Both the position numbers and the translations under genes were made by a program. From positions 333,138 to 397,137 of the forward strand of contig JAVBVS010000024.1 of the NCBI GenBank assembly GCA_036677805.1: 64,000 bases of DNA. The letters are read 5' to 3'. Of the stretch, positions 42,542 to 51,454 are shown in pieces (position 1 is the stretch's first letter; each line of letters begins with the position of its first letter). This DNA is from SIG78 sp036677805. GTDB taxonomy: Bacteria; Verrucomicrobiota; Lentisphaeria; Victivallales; Victivallaceae. Under the pieces are notes generated by a model. That model saw only the letters and a program-made list of their open reading frames with translations. It made no database searches and was not told the origin of the DNA.

Positions 42542-43227
42542 GGTTCATGGTTCTCCGGAATATTATTGTAACCGGCGGGCAGGTGGATGTCTTTGCCCGG
42601 CTGCGGCGGAGTCAGGATGCGGAAGGTGGCGTCCAGCCAGCGGCCCTGGCGATCAAGCATCACCGTATAGCGGCCCGGCACTCCGCGGAGCATGGCGTTG
42701 AATTCGGCCTCGGCGCCGGAAATGCCGGTTTCGGAACCATTTTCCTGCCGGACCTCGCCCGGAAAGATGCCGTCGTCATCGTGGCGCCGTTCCCAGCGCA
42801 GAATGGCGTCAAGCTCGGGATAGCGGGTGGAAATCGCATCGGCCAGCTCCAGTTCGTGCATGGTCAAATCGTATTTGATCACCATGCCGGGTTCGAACTT
42901 GCGGTCGGCGACGAAATCGGGTCCGAAGGTACGCACTAGGATATTGCGGATTTCGATTTCGCGCGCCGGGGCGGGTGCCGAATCGGGACTGGCGTTCCAG
43001 ACCAGATCGTAACAGCGTACCGACCAGGCGGCGAGGCGGCCGGAAGCGTCGTAGATGCGTCCCCGGATGGCGCTCAGCTCGCCTTCAAAACGGGCGGCTT
43101 TTTCGGCTTCGGCACGGCGGTCGGCGCCTCCTGGACCGGCGAGATAAACCTGCCGCGCGGCGGCAAGCAGCAGCGCCGCCGCCGCGAGACCGAAGAAGAT
43201 TTTATGCCGGAAGTCCACCAGAATCAA
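42538..43227 (-). CDS. Class-B PBP-like protein with pedestal/dimerisation region only, no transpeptidase domain
   Basis: The 229-residue protein has an N-terminal transmembrane helix (about 8-29). It then shows the start of the class-B PBP dimerisation domain, IRGRIYDASGRLAAWSVRCYDLVWN (from 54; compare RGxIxDRNGxxLA). It ends with AEFNAMLRGVPGRYTVMLDRQGRW and PPQPGKDIHLPAG (207-219), which in ordinary PBPs is the junction to the transpeptidase domain. The protein stops ten residues later, and no SxxK, SxN or KTG motif follows in any frame. The TTG start at 43227 has AGGA three bases upstream. A GTG at 43218 is an alternative. A TTGCAT/TATTTT promoter fits either. It is coupled to a SEDS gene. 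Confidence 0.82.
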   Translation of the reverse strand: MILVDFRHKIFFGLAAAALLLAAARQVYLAGPGGADRRAEAEKAARFEGELSAIRGRIYDASGRLAAWSVRCYDLVWNASPDSAPAPAREIEIRNILVRTFGPDFVADRKFEPGMVIKYDLTMHELELADAISTRYPELDAILRWERRHDDDGIFPGEVRQENGSETGISGAEAEFNAMLRGVPGRYTVMLDRQGRWLDATFRILTPPQPGKDIHLPAGYNNIPENHEP

Positions 43228-43251
43228 TAGTCCTGTCGAAACTTTTCCGGT

Positions 43252-43280
43252 AAAATACTCCGTTTGGCCGGCAAATGCAA
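43252..43280 (-). promoter_or_regulatory. Promoter of the PBP-like/SEDS pair
   Basis: On the minus strand, TTGCAT (43275-43280), a 17-base spacer and TATTTT (43252-43257). The start point would lie about 18 bases before the TTG codon, which fixes the protein's N-terminus near 43227 and rules out a longer upstream frame. Confidence 0.5.
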
Positions 43281-43457
43281 GAGCCGGAGCTGAAAAATCC
43301 GGGGAATCGCCGGATGAGTCCCGGATTGGAACCGGAGACGCCCGATAGATTGCCCGGAAAAAACCGTTCCGGCGTATCCGGTGATGGCAGGGGGATGGAA
43401 ATGCCATGGGGAAACCATTTCCGACCGCCGGATACGACGGGGAGCGGTATGATTCGT

Positions 43458-46400
43458 TCAGTTCAACGCCGCGGTTTTGCCGCTTTCTATGCTGAAATTC
43501 AGCCGGTAAGTGCCGGGCAGCAGCCGGTAGGCGTCCGGCGTGTCGGGGCCGCAGCTGGCGGTGCCGACGCCGCGCTGGAACACATCCAGATGCAGATACC
43601 AGCGGGTGCTTTCCGAGAGTTCGTGCCGGTGGCGGGCGGCGAAAAGTTCGGCGTCGCTGTGCGCTTCGAGTGAGAACTCCATCGGCGCGTCGGGAATGAA
43701 CGTGAGGGCGGTTTTGCCGGAGCCGAGAGTCAGCCGGCGGACCCGGGTGCGGTTGCCGGAGCTTTGCGGCATCAGGTAGTTGCCACCGAGTTCCGCCGCC
43801 TTTTGCCGATAGCGTCCCAGCACGGCGGCGGCATCGCGGTCGCGGTAATTTTCGAACGGCCCCATACCGAAATAACCCGCGCTGTCGAACCAGCGGTTCA
43901 TCGTCCACAACAGCCCGAGCCGGGGCATGTCGGCATATTCGGCCGGCACGATGAAGGTATTTTCGACGCGGAGGTTGCCCGCGCCGTCGCGGCAGAAACG
44001 CTGGATATGGACGATATCTTCGACCAGACTGTTGCAACCGGCGTGACGCACGATGGTCACGGCTTGATCTTCACGCTTCACCTCCCGGCTGCGCAGCGCC
44101 AGCCGGTCGAAGCCCAATGCCTGAAATCGGTGCAGCGGACGGACCGCCTCCAGCAGACCCGGCAGTTTGAAGCCGTCGTTGTCGACCGGCGCGCGCCAGA
44201 TCCATAATTCCGGTCCGGATTCGCCGAGCACGGCTTCGCCCCGCTTCCAGACGGAACGGCCGGTGATGCGGTCGATGGACAAATTCAATTCACCGCAGAG
44301 AAGTTTGAACCCGCTCGACGATTCCCGCAGCGACCATTGCGACGCTTCGGTTACGGCCGGCGGCGGCGGCAGGGCGACCGGCAGCGTGAACTGCTGATGC
44401 GCCGCCACATGTCCGGCCGGAGCGTAGAGGGTCGGCTGTTTGAGCACCGCTTCGAGCAGCAGATGGGTTTCGCGGCCGGGATAACAAGCGAAATCGGGAT
44501 AATCGATTTTGACCAGTCCGGCGGTTCCAAACTCGGCCGCGACCGGCGGCATGGCGCAGCTGCCGCGCTTGATCGGCCGGCCGTCGACGGTCAGCGTCCA
44601 GTTCAGTTTGTAGGCGGCGAAATTGGTAAAATAACGGCGATTTTCCAGCCGGAAAACGCCTTGTTCCGGATCGCAGGCGCTGAAGCGCACCGGCTGCGCG
44701 AGGTACTTGTATTCGTAGAGCGCCGGGTGGATGTCGCGTTCCGCGCCGACCAGACCGTCGCAGACGAAGTTGCCGTCGTTGGGCTTGTCGCCGAAATCTC
44801 CGCCATAAGCGAGATATTCGCGGCCATCGGCATCGCGTTTCCAGAGGGCATGGTCGCACCATTCCCAGATGAAGCCGCCCTGAAGTCCGTCATAACGGTC
44901 GAAGGCATCGAAGTAATCCTTGAGTCCGCCGTTGCTGTTGCCCATCGAGTGGGAATATTCGCACATGATGTAAGGGCGCGGATCGTGAACGGCCGCCTTG
45001 CTCCAGTGGATCATGCAGTCGAGTTCGGGATACATGGGACCGACGATGTCGGTCAGTTCGCGGTGGCGCATGGGTTGGGTATCGTGCCAGCCGTTGGAAA
45101 TCGCGCCTTCGTAATGAAGCAGCCGCGAAGGATCGCGGAAGCGTACGTAACCGGCCATCGCCGCGTGATTGGGTCCGACGCCGGATTCGTTGCCGAGCGA
45201 CCAGACCAGCACGCAGGCGTGGTTTTTGTCGCGTTCGACCAGGTGGACGGCGCGGTCGAGAAAGGCCGGCGCCCACAGCGGATTGGCGCAGAGATCGTGA
45301 TAGAAGGCGTGACTTTCGGCGTCGGCCTCGTTCCAGACGTAGAATCCGTACTGATCGCAGAGATCGTAGAATTCCGGGGCATTGGGATAGTGGCTGGTGC
45401 GGATGGCGTTGATGTTGAACTGCTTCATCAGCTTCAGGTCGCGCTCGATATGTCCACGGCTTACGGTTCGTCCGGTGTGCGGAGAGCTTTCGTGGCGGTT
45501 CACGCCGGTGATCAGCACCGGCTGGCCGTTGATCAACAGCTTCCGTTCCGCAATTTCCACCCGCCGGAAGCCGATTTTGAACGCGGCGTAATCCGCCTCT
45601 TCACCGTCGGGCCCCTGAAGCGCGATGCTCAGCGTATAAAGTTGGGGCGTTTCGGCGCTCCACTTCCGGACCTGCGGAATGGCCACTTCGATGGTGCCGC
45701 CGGCTTCCCGGCTGCGATGGTAATGATGGTCGCGGGATGCTTTGTCCAATGCGGCGGCGGCGGGAAATTCCCGCATCAGTTTTTTGCCGTCGTAAAGCCG
45801 GGCCACGAAGCGCCACGGCACCGTCATGGCGCCCGGCCGGGTCAATGAGGCGACGGCGGTGATTTTGAGCCGCCCGGTGGCATAGTCGTCATCCAGCGTG
45901 GCGACGGCGAAAAAGTCCGTCAGCGCATTGCGCGGCACGCCGACGAGATAAACGTCGCGCACGATGCCGCCGTGCCACCACTGATCCTGATCCTCAAGGT
46001 AACAGCCGTCCGACCATTTGAGTACCAGAACGCTCAATTGATTGTCGCCGTCGGTCAGAAACGGGGTGAGATCGAATTCGGTCGCATTGCGCGAGCCTTT
46101 GGCGAAACCGATCGCATGACCGTTCAGGCGGACCTGAAAATAGCTTTCCACGCCGTCGAAGTGAATTCGAATCCGGCGGTCGCGCCAGGCTTGCGGCAAC
46201 CGGAACGAACGCCGGTAGAGGCCGGATGGATTGCATTCCGGCACCGCCGGCGGCAGTTCGGGAAACGGCATCTGGACATTGGTATAGTGAGGGTGGTCGT
46301 AACCTTGCAGGGTCCACGCTCCGGGAACCGCAATCGTGCTCCAGTCGGCGGCATCGGCATCGAAGTCGGCCTCCGTCAGAGCGGCCGGGTTTTCGGTATA

Positions 46401-46574
46401 ACGGAAGTTCCAATCTCCGTTCAGGCTCAGCTGCCATGGTCCGCGTTCCGGAGTTCCGGCGGCGGCCAGCGCCTCGGCTTCGGTGTCGTAATGAAAAAAT
46501 GTGGCATGCGCCGGCAAACGGCCGGCGCCCGGCGCATCGGGGCTGCAGTGGAGCAGCGAACTGAGATTTTTCAT
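43458..46574 (-). CDS. GH2 beta-galactosidase, LacZ type, cytoplasmic
   Basis: This 1038-residue enzyme has the five-domain LacZ layout. A jelly-roll sugar-binding domain contains YRRSFRLP and VRLNGHAIGFAKGSR. An Ig-like domain follows, then a TIM barrel with acid/base Glu463 (SLGNESGVG) and nucleophile Glu539 (CEYSHSMGNS), exactly 76 residues apart as in E. coli. A second Ig-like domain and a C-terminal Bgal_small_N super-sandwich complete it. There is no signal peptide, so it cleaves imported beta-galactosides. GGAG precedes the ATG. It is divergent from an AraC regulator across a 114-base region with a palindrome, implying local control. Confidence 0.95.
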   Translation of the reverse strand: MKNLSSLLHCSPDAPGAGRLPAHATFFHYDTEAEALAAAGTPERGPWQLSLNGDWNFRYTENPAALTEADFDADAADWSTIAVPGAWTLQGYDHPHYTNVQMPFPELPPAVPECNPSGLYRRSFRLPQAWRDRRIRIHFDGVESYFQVRLNGHAIGFAKGSRNATEFDLTPFLTDGDNQLSVLVLKWSDGCYLEDQDQWWHGGIVRDVYLVGVPRNALTDFFAVATLDDDYATGRLKITAVASLTRPGAMTVPWRFVARLYDGKKLMREFPAAAALDKASRDHHYHRSREAGGTIEVAIPQVRKWSAETPQLYTLSIALQGPDGEEADYAAFKIGFRRVEIAERKLLINGQPVLITGVNRHESSPHTGRTVSRGHIERDLKLMKQFNINAIRTSHYPNAPEFYDLCDQYGFYVWNEADAESHAFYHDLCANPLWAPAFLDRAVHLVERDKNHACVLVWSLGNESGVGPNHAAMAGYVRFRDPSRLLHYEGAISNGWHDTQPMRHRELTDIVGPMYPELDCMIHWSKAAVHDPRPYIMCEYSHSMGNSNGGLKDYFDAFDRYDGLQGGFIWEWCDHALWKRDADGREYLAYGGDFGDKPNDGNFVCDGLVGAERDIHPALYEYKYLAQPVRFSACDPEQGVFRLENRRYFTNFAAYKLNWTLTVDGRPIKRGSCAMPPVAAEFGTAGLVKIDYPDFACYPGRETHLLLEAVLKQPTLYAPAGHVAAHQQFTLPVALPPPPAVTEASQWSLRESSSGFKLLCGELNLSIDRITGRSVWKRGEAVLGESGPELWIWRAPVDNDGFKLPGLLEAVRPLHRFQALGFDRLALRSREVKREDQAVTIVRHAGCNSLVEDIVHIQRFCRDGAGNLRVENTFIVPAEYADMPRLGLLWTMNRWFDSAGYFGMGPFENYRDRDAAAVLGRYRQKAAELGGNYLMPQSSGNRTRVRRLTLGSGKTALTFIPDAPMEFSLEAHSDAELFAARHRHELSESTRWYLHLDVFQRGVGTASCGPDTPDAYRLLPGTYRLNFSIESGKTAALN

Positions 46575-46618
46575 AATTTTCTCCGATGTTTTTTGATTTT
46601 CTGGTATTCTTATCCTAT

Positions 46619-46679
46619 AGTATAACATATTTTCTGCCAATCGACAATATTGTTTATGGTATAAATGAATGTGTAAAAT
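46619..46679. promoter_or_regulatory. Divergent promoters and palindromic operator between beta-galactosidase and AraC genes
   Basis: Minus strand: TTGTCG (46642-46647), 17 bases, TATACT (46619-46624) toward the galactosidase. Plus strand: TTGTTT (46650-46655), 18 bases, TAAAAT (46674-46679) toward the regulator. ACAATATTGT (46644-46653), a perfect palindrome, overlaps both -35 elements. Confidence 0.5.
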
Positions 46680-46688
46680 GGTAATATT

Positions 46689-47564
46689 ATGAATGGGTTC
46701 GATCTGAGTCGCTGTCCCGTGTTTCCGGGTTTTTCCGGGTTCAGTCATGTGGTGACGTTCCGCACCATGGGGGAGGGCAATTCCCGCGAGGGCTTGGGGG
46801 CCGGATTTCTGCATAAGAATCGTCATATCGACATGCAGGATCTGCGTTTTCCGAACTTCGTGCTGGTGCTGGTGCTGCGCGGCAGCGGCGTTTATATCGA
46901 TGCCGACGGCCAGGAATATCGCCTTGGCCGGGGCAGCACCTTCATCCGGCTGCCGGGCATCGTTCACTCCAATTACGTGGACGAGGATTCCGGTTATGTG
47001 GAGCTTTATCTGGAACTGGGGCCGCGGCTTTACGCGGCATTGAGTGAAATGAACATTCTGAAATCGGCTCCGCCGGTGCACCGGATCGAACTGGATGACG
47101 GTGATTCGCTGTCGGAACGGGTGTGGCGGCTGATGTACCGGCTGCATGTGATCGACGAATCGAAACTGCCGGAATGCACGGCGGAAATGATTGCCCTGCT
47201 GGGAGAAATCCGCAATCGGAGCAGCGCGGCGGGCAAGGGCCGGAAACACACGGAACTGGTCGATATGGCCTGCCGGCTGTTGGGTGAGGAGCTTGACCGG
47301 CCCTGTTCGTTGCAGAAATTCTGCCGGCTGCATTCCGTTGGATACGAGAATTTCCGGAAGATCTTCCGGGCGCAGACCGGCGTGTCGCCGTGGCGTTACC
47401 GGATTCGCCGCCGGATGGAGGCGGCGTCCATGCTGCTGCGCAACGACGAATTGACGCTGAGCGACATCGCCGTCCGGCTGGGGTACCATTCGCCGTATGA
47501 ATTTTCGGCGCAATTCAAGCGCGAAGTCGGCGTTTCGCCGCTTCATTTCCGCCAGGGGGCATAG
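46689..47564 (+). CDS. AraC-family transcriptional regulator
   Basis: The 291-residue protein has an N-terminal cupin-like sensing domain (about 40-120, with LVLRGSGVYIDADGQEYRL and the pocket segment LPGIVHSNYVDED). The C-terminal double helix-turn-helix (about 190-290) shows CSLQKFCRLHSVGYENFRKIF and LSDIAVRLGYHSPYEFSAQFKREVGVSP. It should bind a sugar and activate transcription. Being divergent from the GH2 beta-galactosidase, that gene is its most likely target. No strong ribosome site precedes the ATG at 46689 (ATGGTAATATT only). Confidence 0.9.
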   Translation: MNGFDLSRCPVFPGFSGFSHVVTFRTMGEGNSREGLGAGFLHKNRHIDMQDLRFPNFVLVLVLRGSGVYIDADGQEYRLGRGSTFIRLPGIVHSNYVDEDSGYVELYLELGPRLYAALSEMNILKSAPPVHRIELDDGDSLSERVWRLMYRLHVIDESKLPECTAEMIALLGEIRNRSSAAGKGRKHTELVDMACRLLGEELDRPCSLQKFCRLHSVGYENFRKIFRAQTGVSPWRYRIRRRMEAASMLLRNDELTLSDIAVRLGYHSPYEFSAQFKREVGVSPLHFRQGA

Positions 47565-47570
47565 ATATTT

Positions 47571-48042
47571 TCACACGCCGTCGGCGAAGAATACGCCGTC
47601 GCCCCGGGCAAAGGCGGCCGCCTGCCGGAGATAGGTTTTCAGATTGGCGTTCCGGTCGGAAAGGCAAGGTGTCAGCCAGACATAAGGTTTGCCCGGCGCC
47701 GCCGTCCGGGCGATCGACGTGGCCGGATTGGGGCCGCGGCAGCTGTTGAAATCCATGCCCGGTTTTCGGATGGTCAGCGCCCGGCGCATGGCGTCGTCGG
47801 CGCTGACCGCCTCCGGCCGTTCGATGCTGTCTAAGCCCCGGTTCCCGGGGCGCCAGCAAACGCTCTTTCAAATTGTAAGAACCGTCGTTCCAGACGTTCA
47901 GGCCGTAGTCGGCCACAATCGTCCATGCTTGAGGCGACGCCGGGAAACGGTCTGCGGCGAAAACTGCTGATAAAAATAGCAAAATGGCAATAGCATCGAG
48001 TGGCGTGGGCAAACAAAAAGGATGATTGGTGAAATAACCCAT
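47571..48042 (-). pseudogene. Frameshifted secreted protein gene
   Basis: From 48042 the frame encodes a good signal peptide (LDAIAILLFLSAVFAADRF) and DYGLNVWNDGSYNLKERL, then shifts. In another frame, continuing from about 47850 to a stop at 47571, there is protein-like sequence ending RQAAAFARGDGVFFADGV. The break falls at a CCCGGGG run (47844-47850), so a one-base slip or sequencing error would join them into about 157 residues. No ribosome site is evident at 48042. The family is not recognised. The product looks too short for a glycosidase, so an internal deletion is also possible. Confidence 0.5.
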
Positions 48043-48115
48043 GGCGGCATAAAAAATCGAAAAGTGCTGAAATAAGCGCGAAAAGTCAAGGTTGGCCCCG
48101 GCTTTTTCCATTATA

Positions 48116-48131
48116 TTTGCATCAGTGCAAA
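48116..48131 (+). promoter_or_regulatory. Inverted repeat before the GH106-like gene
   Basis: TTTGCA-TCAG-TGCAAA lies 13 bases before the ATG at 48145, next to a TATATT element at 48112-48117. It could be an operator, with an AraC or GntR protein as candidate ligand. No second copy was noticed. Confidence 0.35.
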
Positions 48132-48144
48132 TCAAGGTGGAAAT

Positions 48145-51100
48145 ATGGGTCCGAACAAAATCGACGTCAATGCCGCAAATCCGGATGCCGTTCTTCCCGG
48201 ATGGGAACGAATGTGGTCCGATCCTCCCGCCGTATACCGTCCCGCTCCGTTCTGGAGCTGGAACGACCGGCTGGAACCGGAAGAACTCAAAAAGCAGATT
48301 TACGCCATGCGCGACGCCGGGCTGGGCGGCTTTTTCATGCACGCCCGCGGCGGTTTGAGAACGCCGTTTCAGAGCGAAGAATGGCTCGGCGCCGTCAAAA
48401 CCGCCATTGCCGCCGCCGCCGAAACCGGTCTCCGGCCGTGGCTTTACGATGAAAACGGCTGGCCGAGCGGCTTCGGCGACGGCCGCGTCAACGGCCGCGG
48501 GCCGCAATTCCAGCAGAAAATTCTGCGTTTCGGCAAAATCGCAGGCAGGATTGCGGACATTCCCGGATTGCTGGCGCTTTTCGACGCTTCCGGCCGCCGG
48601 ATTGCGGCGGCCGAAGCCGAGAGCCTCGTTTCCGGCGACGGCCTCTCGGCGGTATGGTATGAACTCAATCCTTCTTACATCGACGTGCTTGATCCGGCGG
48701 CAGTCGATGCATTCCTCGCCTGCGGCTATGAATTTTACCGCGAGCGTCTGACCGGCGGCGAATGGCGGCTGCTGGCCGGATTTTTCACCGACGAACCGCA
48801 GATGGCATTTGCCGGCGTCGTCTGGGACCCGATACTGCCGGAGCTCTATCGCCAGGCGTACGGCGAAGAATTGCTGCCGCTGCTGCCGGAGCTTTTTCAG
48901 CCTTGCGGCAACTATCGGCGCACCCGCTTCCGCTTCTGGTCGCTGGTGACCGGGCGGTTCGCCGAAAATTATCAGAAACGGCTGTTCGACTGGTGTCGAG
49001 AGTCCGGGATTCAGATTACCGGCCATCATCTGTGGGAGGAAACGCTCCACGAACAGATCGCGCCCAACGGCGCGGCCATGCCGCATTATCTCTATTATCA
49101 CATTCCCGGCATCGACTGGCTCGGCCGCGACATCGATTCGGTTGTCGCGCCGGTCCAGCTGAGTTCGGCGGCGGCGCAAGGCGGCCGGCGCCGACTGCTT
49201 TCGGAGTCGCTCGGGGCCTGCGGCTGGGGAGTGAATTTCGATGCCATGCGCCGCGTGGTGCAGTGGCAATTGCTGCGCGGGGTCAATTTTTTCTGCTGGC
49301 ATCTGAGCTCCTACAGTTTGCGCGGCTTGCGCAAACGCGATTATCCGGCGTCGTTTTCGCCGCAGCAGCCATGGTGGCCGCTTTTCCGCAGCTTCAATGA
49401 CCGCGTCGCCCGGCTGTCGCTGCTGATGGCCGAAACCGATCCGGTCGCCGAGGTCGCCATCATCCATCCCGTTCAGAGCGCCTGGCTGCATTTCGACGGC
49501 GGCGCCGACCCCCGGGCCCGGAATCGCCGCCATATGGAAAATCTGACGCGTCTTTCCGCCGCGTTCGACCGTGCCGGGATCGGTTACCATTATGCCGAAG
49601 CCATGACCATGGAGCGCCTTGATTGTGTTGTCGAATCAGGTGTGCTGATCATCGGTCAATGCCGCTATTCCACCGTGGCGGTGCCGGGAATCGAAACCCT
49701 TTCCCGCCGGCAATGGACGCTGCTCCGGGATTTCGCCGCCGGCGGCGGGCAAATCATGGCCTTGGGAGCACGCAGAGAAAATACACCGGTTATTCTGGAC
49801 GGCGATGATACGCTGCCGGTCGCGTTGCCGGAGGAAACGCGCTTTTTCACGACGCCCGAGGAACTCGCGGCGGCGGCGATGTCGGAATTGTCCATAATTG
49901 GCGCGGTGCGTTCCGGCACTCCCGAATCCGGCCGGAAGCAATGGGCAAGCCAATTGCCGGATATCGGCCGCTGCCGCCGCCGGAACGCGGCAGACGGAAG
50001 CGGTGAGTTCTTTTATTTCGTTAATTTCAATGCCGAAGAAACCCTCGACTTTGAAAGCGATCTTCCCGCCGCCGGCTTGCGCCGGTTCGACCCGGCGACC
50101 GGCGCGGTCACGCCCTTTGCCGCGCTGCCGGTTGCTCCGAATGTGCTGCGCATCCGCGTCATGCTGCCGCCGGGAGGGGAACTCGTACTGGGTTCGGGGG
50201 GGGCTCGGTCAGGCGCACTGCCGGTGGTGGCGGTCGAATCCGGTCGCGTCCGGCGTACGATGATACTGGACGATGCCGGATGGACGGTCGCGGAAGCGGT
50301 GGCAAACTTTTTACCGCTGGATTATTGCCGCCTGTCGCATGAGGGCGCGCCGAAGTCGGAATTGATGCCGGTGATTTCGGTTCAGGAGCGGCTGATGAAA
50401 ACCGAACGTGATCTGATGGCGACGCTCGAATTCACCTTCCGCGCGGCGCCTTCGCTGCCGTCCGCGACAAAGCTTGCGGTCATTCTCGAAGACCCGGAGC
50501 GCTACCGGATTGCGCTGAATCGGATGCCGATCGACAGTCAGGCTTCCGGTGCCGTCATCGATTCGTCCTGGCGGCAGGTCGACCTCGGTGCTCACTGGCG
50601 ATACGGTGAGAACACGCTTCGGCTCGAAACGCCGTACCGCCAGTCGGCGACGGTGCGTGAGCGCTACCGGCTGGCCGGGCGCTACGAGGCCGAGCGCAAT
50701 CGGTTCTATTACGACAGTGAAATCGAAACCCCGATTCTCTATGGCCATTTCGGAATTGGCGGCGGACATTTTACCGCATTGCCGGATGCGGCATGGCGTC
50801 TGGACGGGGAATGCACATTGACCCGGCCGCCGAAATGTCTCCATCTGTCCGCGCCGGAATGTGACGGCCTGCCGTTTTTCGCCGGAACGCTGCGCCTGCG
50901 CAAGACATTTCAGTGGACCGGAGCGCCGCCGGAAACGCTCCGGCTGAGCTGCCGTCGCCGCCATGCTCATGCCGCGGGCGTCAGGCTCAACGGCCGCGAT
51001 TGCGGCTTTCTGCTCTATCGTGGCGACAGCGTCGAGCTGGCGCCATGCCTGAAACCGGGACAAAATGTACTTGAGCTGGAATTGGTCACTTCGCTGCGCA

Positions 51101-51267
51101 ATCTGCTGGGGCCGTTTCACAGTGCCGGAGGTGACCTGGCGTGGGTCGGGCCGGCCTGTTTTTTCCGCGAACCGGGGATCTTCGTGCGTCAGCCGCTGCC
51201 ATGGGACGATGGTTATGTATTGGCGCGGACCGGTCTGGAGGAGGTGGTGTTGGAATGGCCGGAATAA
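48145..51267 (+). CDS. GH106-like glycoside hydrolase (alpha-L-rhamnosidase type), cytoplasmic
   Basis: The 1040-residue protein opens with the pattern of the GH106-related family: PAPFWSWNDRLEPEELKKQI, GLGGFFMHARGGLRTPF and WLYDENGWPSGFGDG. Acidic motifs FFTDEPQMAF (near 215) and a WEETLHEQ segment (near 298) could supply the catalytic Glu/Asp. A C-terminal beta-sandwich (about 900-1030, with TLRLRKTFQW and VRLNGRDCGF) is a sugar-binding module. There is no signal peptide, so action is on imported oligosaccharides. AAGGTGG precedes the ATG. It is followed by a pseudopilin and a DUF4838 protein on the same strand. Family assignment is from motif memory. Confidence 0.78.
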   Translation: MGPNKIDVNAANPDAVLPGWERMWSDPPAVYRPAPFWSWNDRLEPEELKKQIYAMRDAGLGGFFMHARGGLRTPFQSEEWLGAVKTAIAAAAETGLRPWLYDENGWPSGFGDGRVNGRGPQFQQKILRFGKIAGRIADIPGLLALFDASGRRIAAAEAESLVSGDGLSAVWYELNPSYIDVLDPAAVDAFLACGYEFYRERLTGGEWRLLAGFFTDEPQMAFAGVVWDPILPELYRQAYGEELLPLLPELFQPCGNYRRTRFRFWSLVTGRFAENYQKRLFDWCRESGIQITGHHLWEETLHEQIAPNGAAMPHYLYYHIPGIDWLGRDIDSVVAPVQLSSAAAQGGRRRLLSESLGACGWGVNFDAMRRVVQWQLLRGVNFFCWHLSSYSLRGLRKRDYPASFSPQQPWWPLFRSFNDRVARLSLLMAETDPVAEVAIIHPVQSAWLHFDGGADPRARNRRHMENLTRLSAAFDRAGIGYHYAEAMTMERLDCVVESGVLIIGQCRYSTVAVPGIETLSRRQWTLLRDFAAGGGQIMALGARRENTPVILDGDDTLPVALPEETRFFTTPEELAAAAMSELSIIGAVRSGTPESGRKQWASQLPDIGRCRRRNAADGSGEFFYFVNFNAEETLDFESDLPAAGLRRFDPATGAVTPFAALPVAPNVLRIRVMLPPGGELVLGSGGARSGALPVVAVESGRVRRTMILDDAGWTVAEAVANFLPLDYCRLSHEGAPKSELMPVISVQERLMKTERDLMATLEFTFRAAPSLPSATKLAVILEDPERYRIALNRMPIDSQASGAVIDSSWRQVDLGAHWRYGENTLRLETPYRQSATVRERYRLAGRYEAERNRFYYDSEIETPILYGHFGIGGGHFTALPDAAWRLDGECTLTRPPKCLHLSAPECDGLPFFAGTLRLRKTFQWTGAPPETLRLSCRRRHAHAAGVRLNGRDCGFLLYRGDSVELAPCLKPGQNVLELELVTSLRNLLGPFHSAGGDLAWVGPACFFREPGIFVRQPLPWDDGYVLARTGLEEVVLEWPE

Positions 51268-51454
51268 AAAAATCTGAAAATGCTAATTTTGGCTCCAAAA
51301 GTTAAGGTTGAAAGCATGAAATTATAGTATAATTGGGAGTGACCCGCCGAAAATTTCTGTTTGTTTTCGGATTCCAGTGAAAAAAATCAATGGCGGGATC
51401 AAGAGCCGCGAACAAATTCAACATTTTCCAAGCCCAATACGAAAGGACTGAATC

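Noticed and set aside
46689..47564. Long upstream extension of the galactosidase frame to 47546, opposite the AraC gene
   Set aside because: The extension overlaps the AraC gene on the other strand, and the galactosidase has a natural ATG with GGAG at 46574 and a promoter at 46619-46647.
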